The translations under genes were made by a program, and so were the position numbers. DNA of 64,000 nt, taken from JABMQB01 sp963666575 (GTDB lineage: Bacteria; Bacteroidota; Bacteroidia; Bacteroidales; Prolixibacteraceae). Of this stretch, positions 38,007 through 46,739 are shown one piece after another (positions within the stretch are counted from its first letter, which is position 1; every line of letters begins with the position of its first letter). The notes below the pieces were generated by a model. The model was not told where the DNA came from and did no database searches. It worked only from the letters and a program-made list of their open reading frames with translations. Location: assembly GCA_963666575.2 (NCBI GenBank), contig CAXXYG010000012.1:310001-374000 (forward strand). The letters run 5' to 3'.

Positions 38007-40358
38007 ATGAAAAAACTGGTTACTTCAATTTTTATAGTACTACTTGCATTTTCTGTTTCTGCTCAATTTGGAAACAGAAATCAAAACAGCGAATGGGATG
38101 CAAGTTGGGTGTGTGTGCCCGAAGCAGGAACTACTGACGCCGGTTTGTATTTGTTCAGAAAAACACTAAACCTGGAAACTACACCCCAAAAATTCGAGAT
38201 GCGTGTTACTGCCGACAATCGATACAAACTTTATGTAAACGAAATATTAGTTTCTTTGGGGCCTGCCCTGGGTGATATATCACACTGGAATTACGAAACA
38301 GTTGACCTTGCACCTTACTTAAAACAGGGAGAAAATATCATTTCGGCAGAAGTGTGGAACGAAGGTAGTAAAAAACCGGTATCCCAATTTTCATTCCGGA
38401 CTGGCTTTCTGTTGCAAGGAACCAATGAAGCTACCAAAATCCTCAATTCCAACGATTCGTGGAAATGTATCGAAGATAAAAGTTACACTCCTATCCTACA
38501 AACCGTTCGAGGTTACTATGCAGCCGGAGCCGGAGAAAAGATTGATATGAATCGGTCGGTGAAAGGATGGAAATCAGCCAACTTTGATGACTCCAGCTGG
38601 AAAAGTGCAAAAGCAGTTTTCGAACGCTCCACACGAGGAATGGGCTTTAACACCCGTGGTGGCTGGACTTTAATTCCTTCCATTATCCCACAAATGGAAT
38701 TAAGCTATCAACGTTTTGTTTCCGTTCGGAAAACCGAAGGAATTTCTGTTCCAAAAAGTTTTCCTGCCCAGGAGGTGGCATTTGAGGTACCCACTAACAC
38801 AACAGCAAAAATTTTGTTAGACCAGGAAGTGTATACGAATGCCTATCCAACTTTGATTTTTAGCGGTGGTAAAAATGCAACCATTGTGATCACCTATTCC
38901 GAAGGTTTGTACGACGATAAAGGTGCAAAAAACAACCGGAACGTTATTGAAGGAAAAACAATATCAGGAAGACAGGATACGATTATTTCTGATGGATCAA
39001 TGAAACAGAACTTTACTTCGTTAAACTGGAGAACATACCGTTATGTAGAAATTTATGTAGAAACAAAAGAGAGTCCGCTGACTGTTGAAGATTTTTATGG
39101 AACCTTTACAGGTTACCCCTTCGAAATGAATGCCAGCATCAATATCAATAATCCGGAACTGGACAAAATTCTGGAAATTGGCTGGAGAACAGCACGATCC
39201 TGTGCAGTGGAAACTTACATGGATTGTCCGTATTATGAGCGATTGCAATACATTGGCGATGCGCGCATCCAAATGATGATTTCGTATTATAACAGTGGCG
39301 ACGACCGTCAGCCTAAAAATGCACTTAACCTGTGGGATAATTCAAGACAAAAAGATGGTTATACTTTAAGCCGATATCCCGACACGCAAGGCCAGGTAAT
39401 TCCTACCTATTCGCTCTGGCATGTGAGTGCCTTGTATGATTATCTCATGTTTGGAACCGACAAGGACTTCCTGAAATCAAAACTTCTGGGTTCGAGGCAA
39501 ATTATGAATTATTTTATCAGTTATTTAGCCGATGATGGTTCATTAAAAAATGTACCCGGTTGGAATTTTACCGACTGGGTTCCAGCATGGCGGATGGGTA
39601 CCGCTCTTGCTTCCGAAGATGGAAGTTCTTCCTTGATGGATCTGCAAATGCTGCTGGCACTTCAGTCGGCTGCAAGTTTGGAGAAAACAATAGGTTCGAA
39701 GGATTTTGCAATACTTTACAATAAACTGAGTAAAGAAATGGCAGAAACAATCCGGAAAAAATACTGGGACAATTCAAAAAATCTTTTTGCCGACACACCT
39801 GAAAAAGATAAATTTTCGCAGCATGCCAACTCTCTGGCTATTTTAGCCGGTTTGGTCGACGGTCAAAAAGCCAATGAAATAGGAAAACTGATGTTGTCGG
39901 ATTCCACACTAACACCTGCCTCCATTTACTTTAAATATTACCTGCACCTGGCATTGACCCAAGCCGGATTGGGTGATAATTACCTCAGTTGGTTGGATAT
40001 ATGGCGTAAAAACATTGAACTTGGCCTAACTACCTGGGGTGAAGATTCAGAGGTGGAAACAACACGCTCCGATTGCCATGCCTGGGGAGCTAGCCCAAAC
40101 ATCGAATTATTTAGGATTATTCTGGGAATTGACAGCGATGCCCCATATTTTAAACGTGTAAAAATTGAACCTCATTTGGGTGGCATTAAAAATATTAGTG
40201 GCGAAATTCCCCATCCCGACGGGAAAATATCGGTTAAGTACGATGTCAATAATAAAATGAAGGCAGAAATAGTTCTTCCTGAAAACTTGAATGGTAAATT
40301 TATTTGGAAGGGTATTAGTTATGATTTGCAGGGAGGTATAAATAATTTTGAATTGTAA
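38007..40358 (+). CDS. GH78-family alpha-L-rhamnosidase (second, intact)
   Basis: The 783-residue protein has a signal peptide (about 1-19, cleavage after VSA), N-terminal beta-sandwich domains (WVCVPEAGTTDAGLYLFRKT, YKLYVNEILVSLGPALGD) and a six-hairpin barrel with the signature ETYMDCPYYERLQYIGDARI, which carries the family acids, then PTYSLWHVSALYDYLMFGTD and TTWGEDSEVETTRSDCHAWG. GH78 enzymes hydrolyse terminal alpha-L-rhamnose. It is shorter than the first GH78 in the window and belongs to a different branch (DCPYYERLQY rather than DCPQRERSPY), so different linkages are likely. Confidence 0.88.
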   Translation: MKKLVTSIFIVLLAFSVSAQFGNRNQNSEWDASWVCVPEAGTTDAGLYLFRKTLNLETTPQKFEMRVTADNRYKLYVNEILVSLGPALGDISHWNYETVDLAPYLKQGENIISAEVWNEGSKKPVSQFSFRTGFLLQGTNEATKILNSNDSWKCIEDKSYTPILQTVRGYYAAGAGEKIDMNRSVKGWKSANFDDSSWKSAKAVFERSTRGMGFNTRGGWTLIPSIIPQMELSYQRFVSVRKTEGISVPKSFPAQEVAFEVPTNTTAKILLDQEVYTNAYPTLIFSGGKNATIVITYSEGLYDDKGAKNNRNVIEGKTISGRQDTIISDGSMKQNFTSLNWRTYRYVEIYVETKESPLTVEDFYGTFTGYPFEMNASININNPELDKILEIGWRTARSCAVETYMDCPYYERLQYIGDARIQMMISYYNSGDDRQPKNALNLWDNSRQKDGYTLSRYPDTQGQVIPTYSLWHVSALYDYLMFGTDKDFLKSKLLGSRQIMNYFISYLADDGSLKNVPGWNFTDWVPAWRMGTALASEDGSSSLMDLQMLLALQSAASLEKTIGSKDFAILYNKLSKEMAETIRKKYWDNSKNLFADTPEKDKFSQHANSLAILAGLVDGQKANEIGKLMLSDSTLTPASIYFKYYLHLALTQAGLGDNYLSWLDIWRKNIELGLTTWGEDSEVETTRSDCHAWGASPNIELFRIILGIDSDAPYFKRVKIEPHLGGIKNISGEIPHPDGKISVKYDVNNKMKAEIVLPENLNGKFIWKGISYDLQGGINNFEL

Positions 40359-40594
40359 ATTAACTTATTAAAGGTTGAAAAAATATTTGTTGGCGATTAT
40401 TCTCTTAACATTTTAGAAAGAATTGTTTTAAATGTGAAAAACGAGGCGGTAAGTAAAGGATAGTTTTACAAAAGTTTTTCTTTAATATTCAGATAATTTC
40501 GCAAATGCATATTAGTTGTTTTGTGTACTTATGGAATAAAGGCTTAATCTATACAATATGTTTAATAAGTAATGATAATTTATAATCAATAGTT

Positions 40595-43500
40595 ATGAAA
40601 TCAAACCTAAAAAAAAATTCAAAACCTAAATTGTTGATTTCTGTACTTCTGCTTGTAACATTGGTGTTGGCAGTAGTGAATCACAGTTGTATTTCAAATC
40701 AGGGGGATAACAGTCTTCTCTCTGGATTTCAGAATCCCCCTAATAGTGCCAAACCGCGCGTATGGTGGCACTGGATGAATGGCAATATTACAAAAGATGG
40801 CATTCAAAAAGATATGGAATGGATGAACCGTATTGGAATCGGCGGGTTTCAAAATTTTGATGCTGCTTTTATGACACCCCAAATTGTTGAAAACCGTTTG
40901 GTTTATATGACTCCGGAATGGAAAAAAACTTTCCAGTTTGCCACAAACCTTGCCGATTCTCTGGATTTTGAAATGGCGATTGCCGGTTCACCAGGGTGGA
41001 GCGAAAGTGGTGGTCCATGGGTGCCTGCTTCTGAAGGAATGAAAAAAATGGTATGGAGCGAAACCAGGGTCGATGGTGGAAAACCGTTTACAGGAGTTTT
41101 GCCTCAACCACCTGTGGCTTCGGGTGCATTTCAGAATATGCACCACAATAATCCTGTGTCATTAAACAATGGTGAAGCGAAAGTTTTGGAATACTATTCC
41201 GATGCTATTGTAATAGCGTATAAAACTCCTGATACCGATGTATCCATAAAAGATTTGAATCCAAAAGTTACATCAAGTGGGGGGCAATTTAAGCTCGATA
41301 TGTTAACCGATGGTGATCTGGTTACTTCATCCTTTTTACCATCAGGTTCGGAATCAAAACCTGCCTGGATTCAGTTTGAATTTAAGCAACCCCAAATGTT
41401 ACAATCAGTGTCGATGGTTGGTGGAGGAAATCCGGGAAGATTTGGATTTGGAAACAGTAGAGAAATACGTACATTGGAATCAAGCGAAAATGGGAAAACC
41501 TTTAGTAAGGTAACAGATATTCCTGCTGGTGGTGTGGCTCAAAATACCATTACTTTTCCTCCGGTAACTGCTAAATATTTTCGTGTGTCTGTTGTTTCTC
41601 CTCCTGCTCCTGATGGGCTAGGGGCAATAGCGGGACTTTTAGGACGTACTGACGGACCTGGTGGACCTTCTGGTACCGAGATTGCAGAGATTGTACTCTA
41701 TTCAACACCGCGTATTCATCGGTTTGAAGAAAAAGCAGGATTTTCAGTGGTTACAAATGTGGAGAAATTAGGAACTCCTGAAGTTTTATCTGAATCTTCG
41801 ATTAACAAACAGGAAGTGATAAACCTGACTGCCCAAATGAATGAAGATGGAACCTTAGATTGGACTCCACCGGAAGGGAAGTGGAATATTTTGCGTATTG
41901 GTTATTCTCTAACAGGACATCAGAATAGCCCTGCTTCTCCCGAGGCAACAGGGTTGGAAGTGGATAAATTGAATCCAGAATATGTTAATAATTATTTTAA
42001 TAATTACCTCGACCAGTACAAAGATGCCACCGGTGGTTTAATGGGTGAAAAAGGATTACAATATGTAATTACCGATAGTTGGGAAGCAGGCACTGCCAAC
42101 TGGACGGATAATATTATTGAAGAATTTAACAAACGAAATAATTACGATATTTTTCCGTGGCTTCCTGTTTTAACAGGCAAGATAGTGGAAAGCAGTGCTG
42201 CAAGCGAAAAATTTCTTTGGGATTTCAGGAATACATTGGAGGAAATGGTTACTGAATACCATTACGATGAACTGACAACTATTTTAAAGGAAAGAGGAAT
42301 GGGCCGCTACACTGAATCGCACGAAAGCGGCCGGGCTTTTATTGCCGATGGAATGGAAGTAAAACGATCATCCGATATTCCAATGAGCGCCACCTGGACT
42401 CCGGGAGGATTTGGCAGAAGTGAAGCCGGTGGAGTGGAAGTGAGGCACGAAGCTGATATTCGCGAATCGGCATCAGTTGCCCATATATACGGACAAAATC
42501 TGGTGGCTGCCGAAGCCTTGACAGCCATTGGCAATACCTGGGCATTTGCCCCGGAACGGTTAAAACCAACTGCCGATTTTATGCTTGGTAGCGGATTAAA
42601 CCGATTTGTTATTCATACTTCGGTGCACCAGCCTGTCGATGATAAAATTCCAGGCTTGGGATTAGGGCCATTTGGTCAATGGTTTACTCGTCATGAGACA
42701 TGGGCTGAACAGGCAAAACCATGGATCGATTATTTGGCACGTAGTTCATATATGTTGCAGCAGGGAAAATTTGTTGCCGATATAATTTATATATACGGAC
42801 AAGGTTCTAATCTTACTGCATTATTCGGAACCGAATTGCCACCAATTCCGAAAGGGTACAATTACGATTTCCTGAATGCCGGAGCAGTTCCCAATGTGCT
42901 TTCAGTAAAAGATGGTCAGATTATTACTGAAACAGGTATGGCTTATAAACTCCTTGTTCTGGATGAAAGTACAAAATACATGTCGTTACCAATTCTGAAA
43001 AAATTGGAAGAATTGGTAAATGATGGTGCTACAATTGTTGGCCCAAAACCTGTAAACACACCATCTTTAAATGATGATGAATCAGAATTTAAATCGATTT
43101 CTGATAAACTTTGGGGAGCCGAAGATAAGGTTATTGAAACCGGGAAGGGAAAAATATATGCCGGTAAAACATTGGGAGAAACCTTGATTAATTTACAAAT
43201 CGAAGCAGACATAATTTCTCAAAATAATTCGGAAGGTAAAATGAAATTTGTTCACCGCAACCTGAGCAATACTGATATATATTGGGTAAATACGTTTGAG
43301 AAAAACAGTTCGAAACAAAAGATTTCATTCCGCATATCGGGAAAAGAACCTGAAATATGGGATCCTGAAAATGGAGAAATATCTGCCGTTTCTTATTCAA
43401 TGAATAACGGACGGACTGAAATTTATTTAAACATGGACCCTGAAGATGCTGTATTTGTTGTTTTCAGAAATAAAACAAATAAAAAATCGGTAATAATACC

Positions 43501-44005
43501 CGAAAAATCTGAATCAACCATTACTTCTGTTTCAGGCGAATGGATTGTAAACTTCCAACCACAGCGTGGTGCTCCTGAGAAAGCCATTTTTAATGATTTA
43601 ACATTGTGGAATGAAAATGAAGACGCGGGAATTAAGTATTTCTCGGGAACAGCAGAATACACAAAAACCATAAATGTTGAAGAAAATTGGATTTCAGAAG
43701 AGGCTGATCTATGGCTTGATTTAGGCGATGTAAAAAACCTGGCTGAAGTTTTTGTTAACGGCGAATCGATGGGAATTGCCTGGAAAAAACCTTTCCGGAT
43801 AAAACTTAACAAAGCGCTAAAACCTGGCGAAAACAAGTTATCAGTTAGGGTAAACAATCTTTGGGTAAACCGATTAATTGGTGACCAACAGCCCAGTATG
43901 GAAGAAAAAATTACCTATACAACTATGCCATTTTATCAGGCTGATTCACCATTGTTACCGTCAGGTTTGTTAGGTCCTGTTGAAATAATCGAATTATCAA
44001 ACTAA
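40595..44005 (+). CDS. GH106-type alpha-L-rhamnosidase (second copy)
   Basis: The 1136-residue protein has an N-terminal hydrophobic signal (about 12-28) with a possible lipobox NHSC. It is closely related over its full length to the protein at 31821: PRVWWHWMNGNITKDGIQKD, IGGFQNFDAAFM, GSPGWSESGGPWVPASEGMK, YVITDSWEAGTANWTD, GRYTESHESGRAFIADGMEV, RFVIHTSVHQPVDDKIPGLG, and the C-terminal WKKPFRIKL and LWVNRLIGDQQPSMEEKITY. It follows a GH78 gene, repeating the GH78-GH106 order seen earlier. A 236-base AT-rich gap precedes it, with no clear promoter. It ends at a bidirectional terminator. Confidence 0.88.
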   Translation: MKSNLKKNSKPKLLISVLLLVTLVLAVVNHSCISNQGDNSLLSGFQNPPNSAKPRVWWHWMNGNITKDGIQKDMEWMNRIGIGGFQNFDAAFMTPQIVENRLVYMTPEWKKTFQFATNLADSLDFEMAIAGSPGWSESGGPWVPASEGMKKMVWSETRVDGGKPFTGVLPQPPVASGAFQNMHHNNPVSLNNGEAKVLEYYSDAIVIAYKTPDTDVSIKDLNPKVTSSGGQFKLDMLTDGDLVTSSFLPSGSESKPAWIQFEFKQPQMLQSVSMVGGGNPGRFGFGNSREIRTLESSENGKTFSKVTDIPAGGVAQNTITFPPVTAKYFRVSVVSPPAPDGLGAIAGLLGRTDGPGGPSGTEIAEIVLYSTPRIHRFEEKAGFSVVTNVEKLGTPEVLSESSINKQEVINLTAQMNEDGTLDWTPPEGKWNILRIGYSLTGHQNSPASPEATGLEVDKLNPEYVNNYFNNYLDQYKDATGGLMGEKGLQYVITDSWEAGTANWTDNIIEEFNKRNNYDIFPWLPVLTGKIVESSAASEKFLWDFRNTLEEMVTEYHYDELTTILKERGMGRYTESHESGRAFIADGMEVKRSSDIPMSATWTPGGFGRSEAGGVEVRHEADIRESASVAHIYGQNLVAAEALTAIGNTWAFAPERLKPTADFMLGSGLNRFVIHTSVHQPVDDKIPGLGLGPFGQWFTRHETWAEQAKPWIDYLARSSYMLQQGKFVADIIYIYGQGSNLTALFGTELPPIPKGYNYDFLNAGAVPNVLSVKDGQIITETGMAYKLLVLDESTKYMSLPILKKLEELVNDGATIVGPKPVNTPSLNDDESEFKSISDKLWGAEDKVIETGKGKIYAGKTLGETLINLQIEADIISQNNSEGKMKFVHRNLSNTDIYWVNTFEKNSSKQKISFRISGKEPEIWDPENGEISAVSYSMNNGRTEIYLNMDPEDAVFVVFRNKTNKKSVIIPEKSESTITSVSGEWIVNFQPQRGAPEKAIFNDLTLWNENEDAGIKYFSGTAEYTKTINVEENWISEEADLWLDLGDVKNLAEVFVNGESMGIAWKKPFRIKLNKALKPGENKLSVRVNNLWVNRLIGDQQPSMEEKITYTTMPFYQADSPLLPSGLLGPVEIIELSN

Positions 44006-44059
44006 AAATGGATTAAAGGAAATATTAGAAATTACTGATCAATATCGGTATTAAAATAA

Positions 44060-44100
44060 AAAGAGGCTGTCCTATAATTGGGGGACAGCCTCTTTGTTTT
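44060..44100. terminator. Bidirectional terminator between convergent genes
   Basis: AAAGAGGCTGTCC (44060-44072) pairs perfectly with GGACAGCCTCTTT (44083-44095), with a T-run on the plus side and an A-run before it serving the minus strand. It separates the second GH106 gene from the minus-strand gene at 44116. Confidence 0.92.
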
Positions 44101-44115
44101 ATATAAATGAATTAT

Positions 44116-44493
44116 TTATTCAATAACCCTTTCTCCTTTGGCATCAAACATGTCTAACATTGTCCCCGCAATATTATTGTCACCTTTTTTTTCTAAATTC
44201 AGGTAAACATCGTAACCGCTTGCAACAAAATAAAGTGATATTGAATTTTCTTTTTCTTCAATACTCGAAAATTTTGTTGGCCCATCAGGACTGGAGATTG
44301 TTCCTGAAAGTTTTCCGTCGACTCGTTCTATAGTAACAAGCATTTTGGCATCGCCTTCTGGTGTATTTTCAACTACAACATTCCACTTTCCGGCAAAATA
44401 ATCAACATCGGTTTTGATTTGTGCACTTACACCCATCGATAAAAGGAGGAAAAATATTCCTGCAAATAATAAAATTGTTTTCTTCATAATCAT
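44116..44493 (-). CDS. Small secreted beta-rich protein of unknown function
   Basis: The 125-residue protein has a signal peptide (hydrophobic core about 6-20, cleavage after VSAQ); the start could be ATG 44493 or ATG 44487. The mature part looks like a small lipocalin-like or beta-sandwich domain: YFAGKWNVVVENTPEGDAKM, VTIERVDGKLSGTISSPDGP, SLYFVASGYDVYLNLEKKGD and IAGTMLDMFDAKGER. This G-x-W start and the GTI/AGTM repeats occur in short Bacteroidota exported proteins of no assigned function. The tetR gene lies 83 bases upstream on the same strand, so the two may be expressed together. Confidence 0.65.
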   Translation of the reverse strand: MIMKKTILLFAGIFFLLLSMGVSAQIKTDVDYFAGKWNVVVENTPEGDAKMLVTIERVDGKLSGTISSPDGPTKFSSIEEKENSISLYFVASGYDVYLNLEKKGDNNIAGTMLDMFDAKGERVIE

Positions 44494-44576
44494 TAATTGT
44501 TTTCGTTATTTAAAGTATTGGTATTTTTTATATAAAACTGAACTAAATCAACTATTACTCTTATGTTCAGATCTGG

Positions 44577-45209
44577 CTATTTTCCTGTTTTTATGACAAT
44601 TCCTTTTGAAGGGTCAATTGTTGCAATATGTGCTTCTAATTCCTGAATACCTTTTTCGGTACACAAACCTCTGATAAAAACAGAAATTGTATTGAGCATA
44701 ATATTATGTGGAGTCTCGTTAAACCTTTTAAATAATTCAGTTTCAGTTATTGAACTGTATAAAACATAAATACTTTCCATTGCCACATGGGGAATAATAT
44801 TTTTATCAAAGAAGCCTTCATTTTTACCATTCTGTATTATTTGCAAAAATTTATTAGCAAATTTTTCAGCTATTGCCTTCTCTGTTTTTGTCTCAAGTTC
44901 AGGATAATAATAGTGTAAATCTTTATAAAATAAATCATTAATATCATATGCTCTGTTAATTGCGAGGTACCAAACATCGAAGAAAAGAGAAACAATATTT
45001 TGATCTGTTGAAAGATCTTCCAGTAATAAATATTGCTGATTATATTGTAAATGGAGCACCTCTTCCAATAATTCTTCCTTGTTTTTAAAGTACTTATAAA
45101 CTGTTTTAGTAGAGATACCAAGCGGTTCAATGAGTTTTTTTATTGACATTTTGCGAATGCCAAATTTTAAAAATTGTTCGAGTGCCGTTTGTAGAATTTC
45201 ATTCTTCAT
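44577..45209 (-). CDS. TetR/AcrR-family transcriptional regulator
   Basis: The 210-residue protein has a TetR-type helix-turn-helix at about 6-50: ILQTALEQFLKFGIRKMSIK, then LIEPLGISTKTVYKYFKNKE. The C-terminal ligand domain is helical and not assignable (IPHVAMESIYVLYSSITETE). TetR proteins are dimeric repressors released by small molecules. The DNA just upstream of the gene carries regularly spaced TTTTCC/GGAAAA half-sites (45220-45287), suggesting autoregulation. Targets beyond itself are not evident. Confidence 0.88.
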   Translation of the reverse strand: MKNEILQTALEQFLKFGIRKMSIKKLIEPLGISTKTVYKYFKNKEELLEEVLHLQYNQQYLLLEDLSTDQNIVSLFFDVWYLAINRAYDINDLFYKDLHYYYPELETKTEKAIAEKFANKFLQIIQNGKNEGFFDKNIIPHVAMESIYVLYSSITETELFKRFNETPHNIMLNTISVFIRGLCTEKGIQELEAHIATIDPSKGIVIKTGK

Positions 45210-45219
45210 AGAAACAATA

Positions 45220-45287
45220 GGAAAATACAGATGTTAAAATATTTTCCGTCAAAGTAAATGGAAAATATTTATATAAACAAATTTTCC
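45220..45287. promoter_or_regulatory. Probable TetR operator region (four half-sites)
   Basis: GGAAAA (45220-45225), TTTTCC (45242-45247), GGAAAA (45260-45265) and TTTTCC (45282-45287) alternate in orientation with start-to-start spacings of 22, 18 and 22 bases. The inner pair extends to a perfect 10-bp inverted repeat, AATATTTTCC (45238-45247) and GGAAAATATT (45260-45269). The region lies 11-78 bases upstream of the tetR start. Confidence 0.55.
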
Positions 45288-45310
45288 GTTGCAAATTGTT
45301 CTTGGATCCA

Positions 45311-45589
45311 TTAATAATCGTAAATTCTATCGGAGGTGAGATTATATGGAAAACAAAACGTAAACCTGATTTTTACCGGGTGAGTATGATATTTGCCGAT
45401 GGGCTGATTTTAGCCATCGACTGATCTAATACATTGTACTTTATTGAACCTGATCCTTCAGCTTTTAAGCCAATAGATTCGGCTATTATGATTGAGCCGG
45501 GGATGAATTGGGTACCTATTGCCCTTGCCGATGGCAAACTTTTAATTCGTGATCAAAGCCGGCTATTGTGCGTACAGGTGGCTGAATAA
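45311..45589 (+). pseudogene. Remnant of a PQQ-like beta-propeller protein (C-terminal fragment)
   Basis: Read in the frame ending at the TAA at 45587-45589, this stretch resembles the last 90 or so residues of the intact protein at 53149-54480: GGEIIWKTKRKPDF against GEIMWKTKREPNF, then ADGLILAID, an in-frame TGA, LYFIEPDPSAFKP, NWVPIALADGKLLIRDQSRL and LCVQVAE. The TGA sits where the intact copy has a GGA glycine codon. No start or N-terminal half is present. It is a decayed paralogue or duplication remnant, in the same orientation as the intact gene about 8.9 kb downstream. Confidence 0.8.
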
Positions 45590-45620
45590 ATTAAAACAGA
45601 AGTATAGTACAAACAGGTTC

Positions 45621-45679
45621 CTGGCAATTACAGTGTTGACGGAGTAAGCTGCGGTTTAGAAGAATACTATAATTGCCAG
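45621..45679. repeat. 10-bp inverted repeat downstream of the propeller remnant
   Basis: CTGGCAATTA (45621-45630) and TAATTGCCAG (45670-45679) are perfect inverted copies 39 bases apart, between the remnant and the end of the araC gene. It may be the old terminator of the lost gene or a weak terminator for araC. It lacks a proper T-run on either strand. Confidence 0.4.
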
Positions 45680-45686
45680 AAATATT

Positions 45687-46583
45687 TTAATTCAGATTGC
45701 GAAATTCATTTGGTGTTTTTCCGGTAGCCTTTTTAAACATGCGGCTAAAATGTTGCGGATATTTAAAACCTAACTCGAATGCTATTTCACTTATCGTTTT
45801 ATCGGCATCGAATGTTTTGTTTTTGGCTAAGTCGATGATTTTGTTCTGAATGTATTCTTTTGCTGATTTTCCGGTTTCCTTTTTTATTAAATCGCCAAAA
45901 TAGTTGGCCGACAAATGATGTATATCAGCAAAATAGGCAACTGAAGGCAATCCGTTTTTTTTTGGTTTGTCTGATGAAAAATAGCTGTTTAACTGCTCTT
46001 CAAACTTTTCTAAAATGCCTTTGTTGGCATTGTCCCTTGTAATGAACTGTCGGTCGTAAAAGCGATCGCAATAGTTCAACAATAACTCAATATTTGATGA
46101 AATGAGTTTTTTACTGTGTTTGTCAACAGCGTGTTCTAATTCATAGCTGATTTTCGAAAAACAATCCATTATAATTTGGCGCTCACGTTCCGACACGTGA
46201 AGAGCTTCATTTACATTATAATTAAAAAATGAATAATCGTTAATAAGACGGCCTAACGGTGTTCCCATGATTAGATCCTGGTGAAAAGCCACTCCGTGTC
46301 CTTTGGGTTGATAGAGTTCTTCAGTTGGTTCCACATCAATAATCTGGCCTGGAGCGAAAAATAAAAGCGTACCTTCCTGATAATCGTAGTTGTTTTTTCC
46401 ATACCGAAGATCACCGCATTTTACGTCCTTAATTAATACCAAATAGAAACCGAAATAGGCTCGCCTTATCTTTCTTGGTGCAGCCTTCGAATAATCAATA
46501 ACACCTACCAGAGGGTGCAATGTTTCATGGTTGTTAAAGACATTGTGTTCAGTTATAGTTTCAAATCTGTTTATACTTTCCAT
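45687..46583 (-). CDS. AraC-family transcriptional regulator
   Basis: I start at ATG 46583 (MESINRFETITEHN...); an in-frame start at 46625 adds 14 residues that do not fit the family. The 298-residue protein has an N-terminal cupin-like sensing domain (YGKNNYDYQEGTLLFFAPGQ, then GVAFHQDLIMGTPLG) and a C-terminal double helix-turn-helix: FADIHHLSANYFGDLIKKET, then ISEIAFELGFKYPQHFSRMF and KKATGKTPNEFRN. This is the common Bacteroidota AraC type. It is divergent from the hydrolase gene at 46740, across a 156-base gap with a palindrome next to a -7 box, so it probably controls the exported-hydrolase genes. Confidence 0.93.
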   Translation of the reverse strand: MESINRFETITEHNVFNNHETLHPLVGVIDYSKAAPRKIRRAYFGFYLVLIKDVKCGDLRYGKNNYDYQEGTLLFFAPGQIIDVEPTEELYQPKGHGVAFHQDLIMGTPLGRLINDYSFFNYNVNEALHVSERERQIIMDCFSKISYELEHAVDKHSKKLISSNIELLLNYCDRFYDRQFITRDNANKGILEKFEEQLNSYFSSDKPKKNGLPSVAYFADIHHLSANYFGDLIKKETGKSAKEYIQNKIIDLAKNKTFDADKTISEIAFELGFKYPQHFSRMFKKATGKTPNEFRNLN

Positions 46584-46699
46584 ATCAAGTAATATTTTAT
46601 GAAACAAATTTAAACAATCCTTCACATTTACTATTATAATATATGTGATATCAGTAAAAATGGTAGAGGATGCCGTAATATGTATCCAAATGCTTAAAT

Positions 46700-46717
46700 T
46701 GTAAGCACTTACATTTG
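46700..46717 (+). promoter_or_regulatory. Palindrome overlapping a -7 box (likely operator)
   Basis: TGTAAG-CA-CTTACA (46700-46713) is a perfect palindrome with a 2-base centre. It overlaps TACATTTG (46710-46717), a match to the Bacteroidota -7 box, 22 bases before the ATG at 46740. A regulator bound here would compete with or contact RNA polymerase. Confidence 0.5.
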
Positions 46718-46739
46718 TTGAACAAAAATTATTGTGAAA

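Noticed and set aside
43423..43857. 144-codon minus-strand frame opposite the second GH106 gene
   Set aside because: It is antisense to conserved GH106 C-terminal coding sequence and has no domain of its own.
7046..44005. Assignment of loci A and B as ulvan or pectin utilisation loci
   Set aside because: Sulfatases and rhamnosidases fit superficially, but no polysaccharide lyase, GH28, GH105 or GH88 gene was seen, so the target glycan is left open.
45311..45679. Insertion-sequence remnant between tetR and araC
   Set aside because: The fragment aligns with the local propeller gene rather than a transposase, and the inverted repeat has no target duplication.
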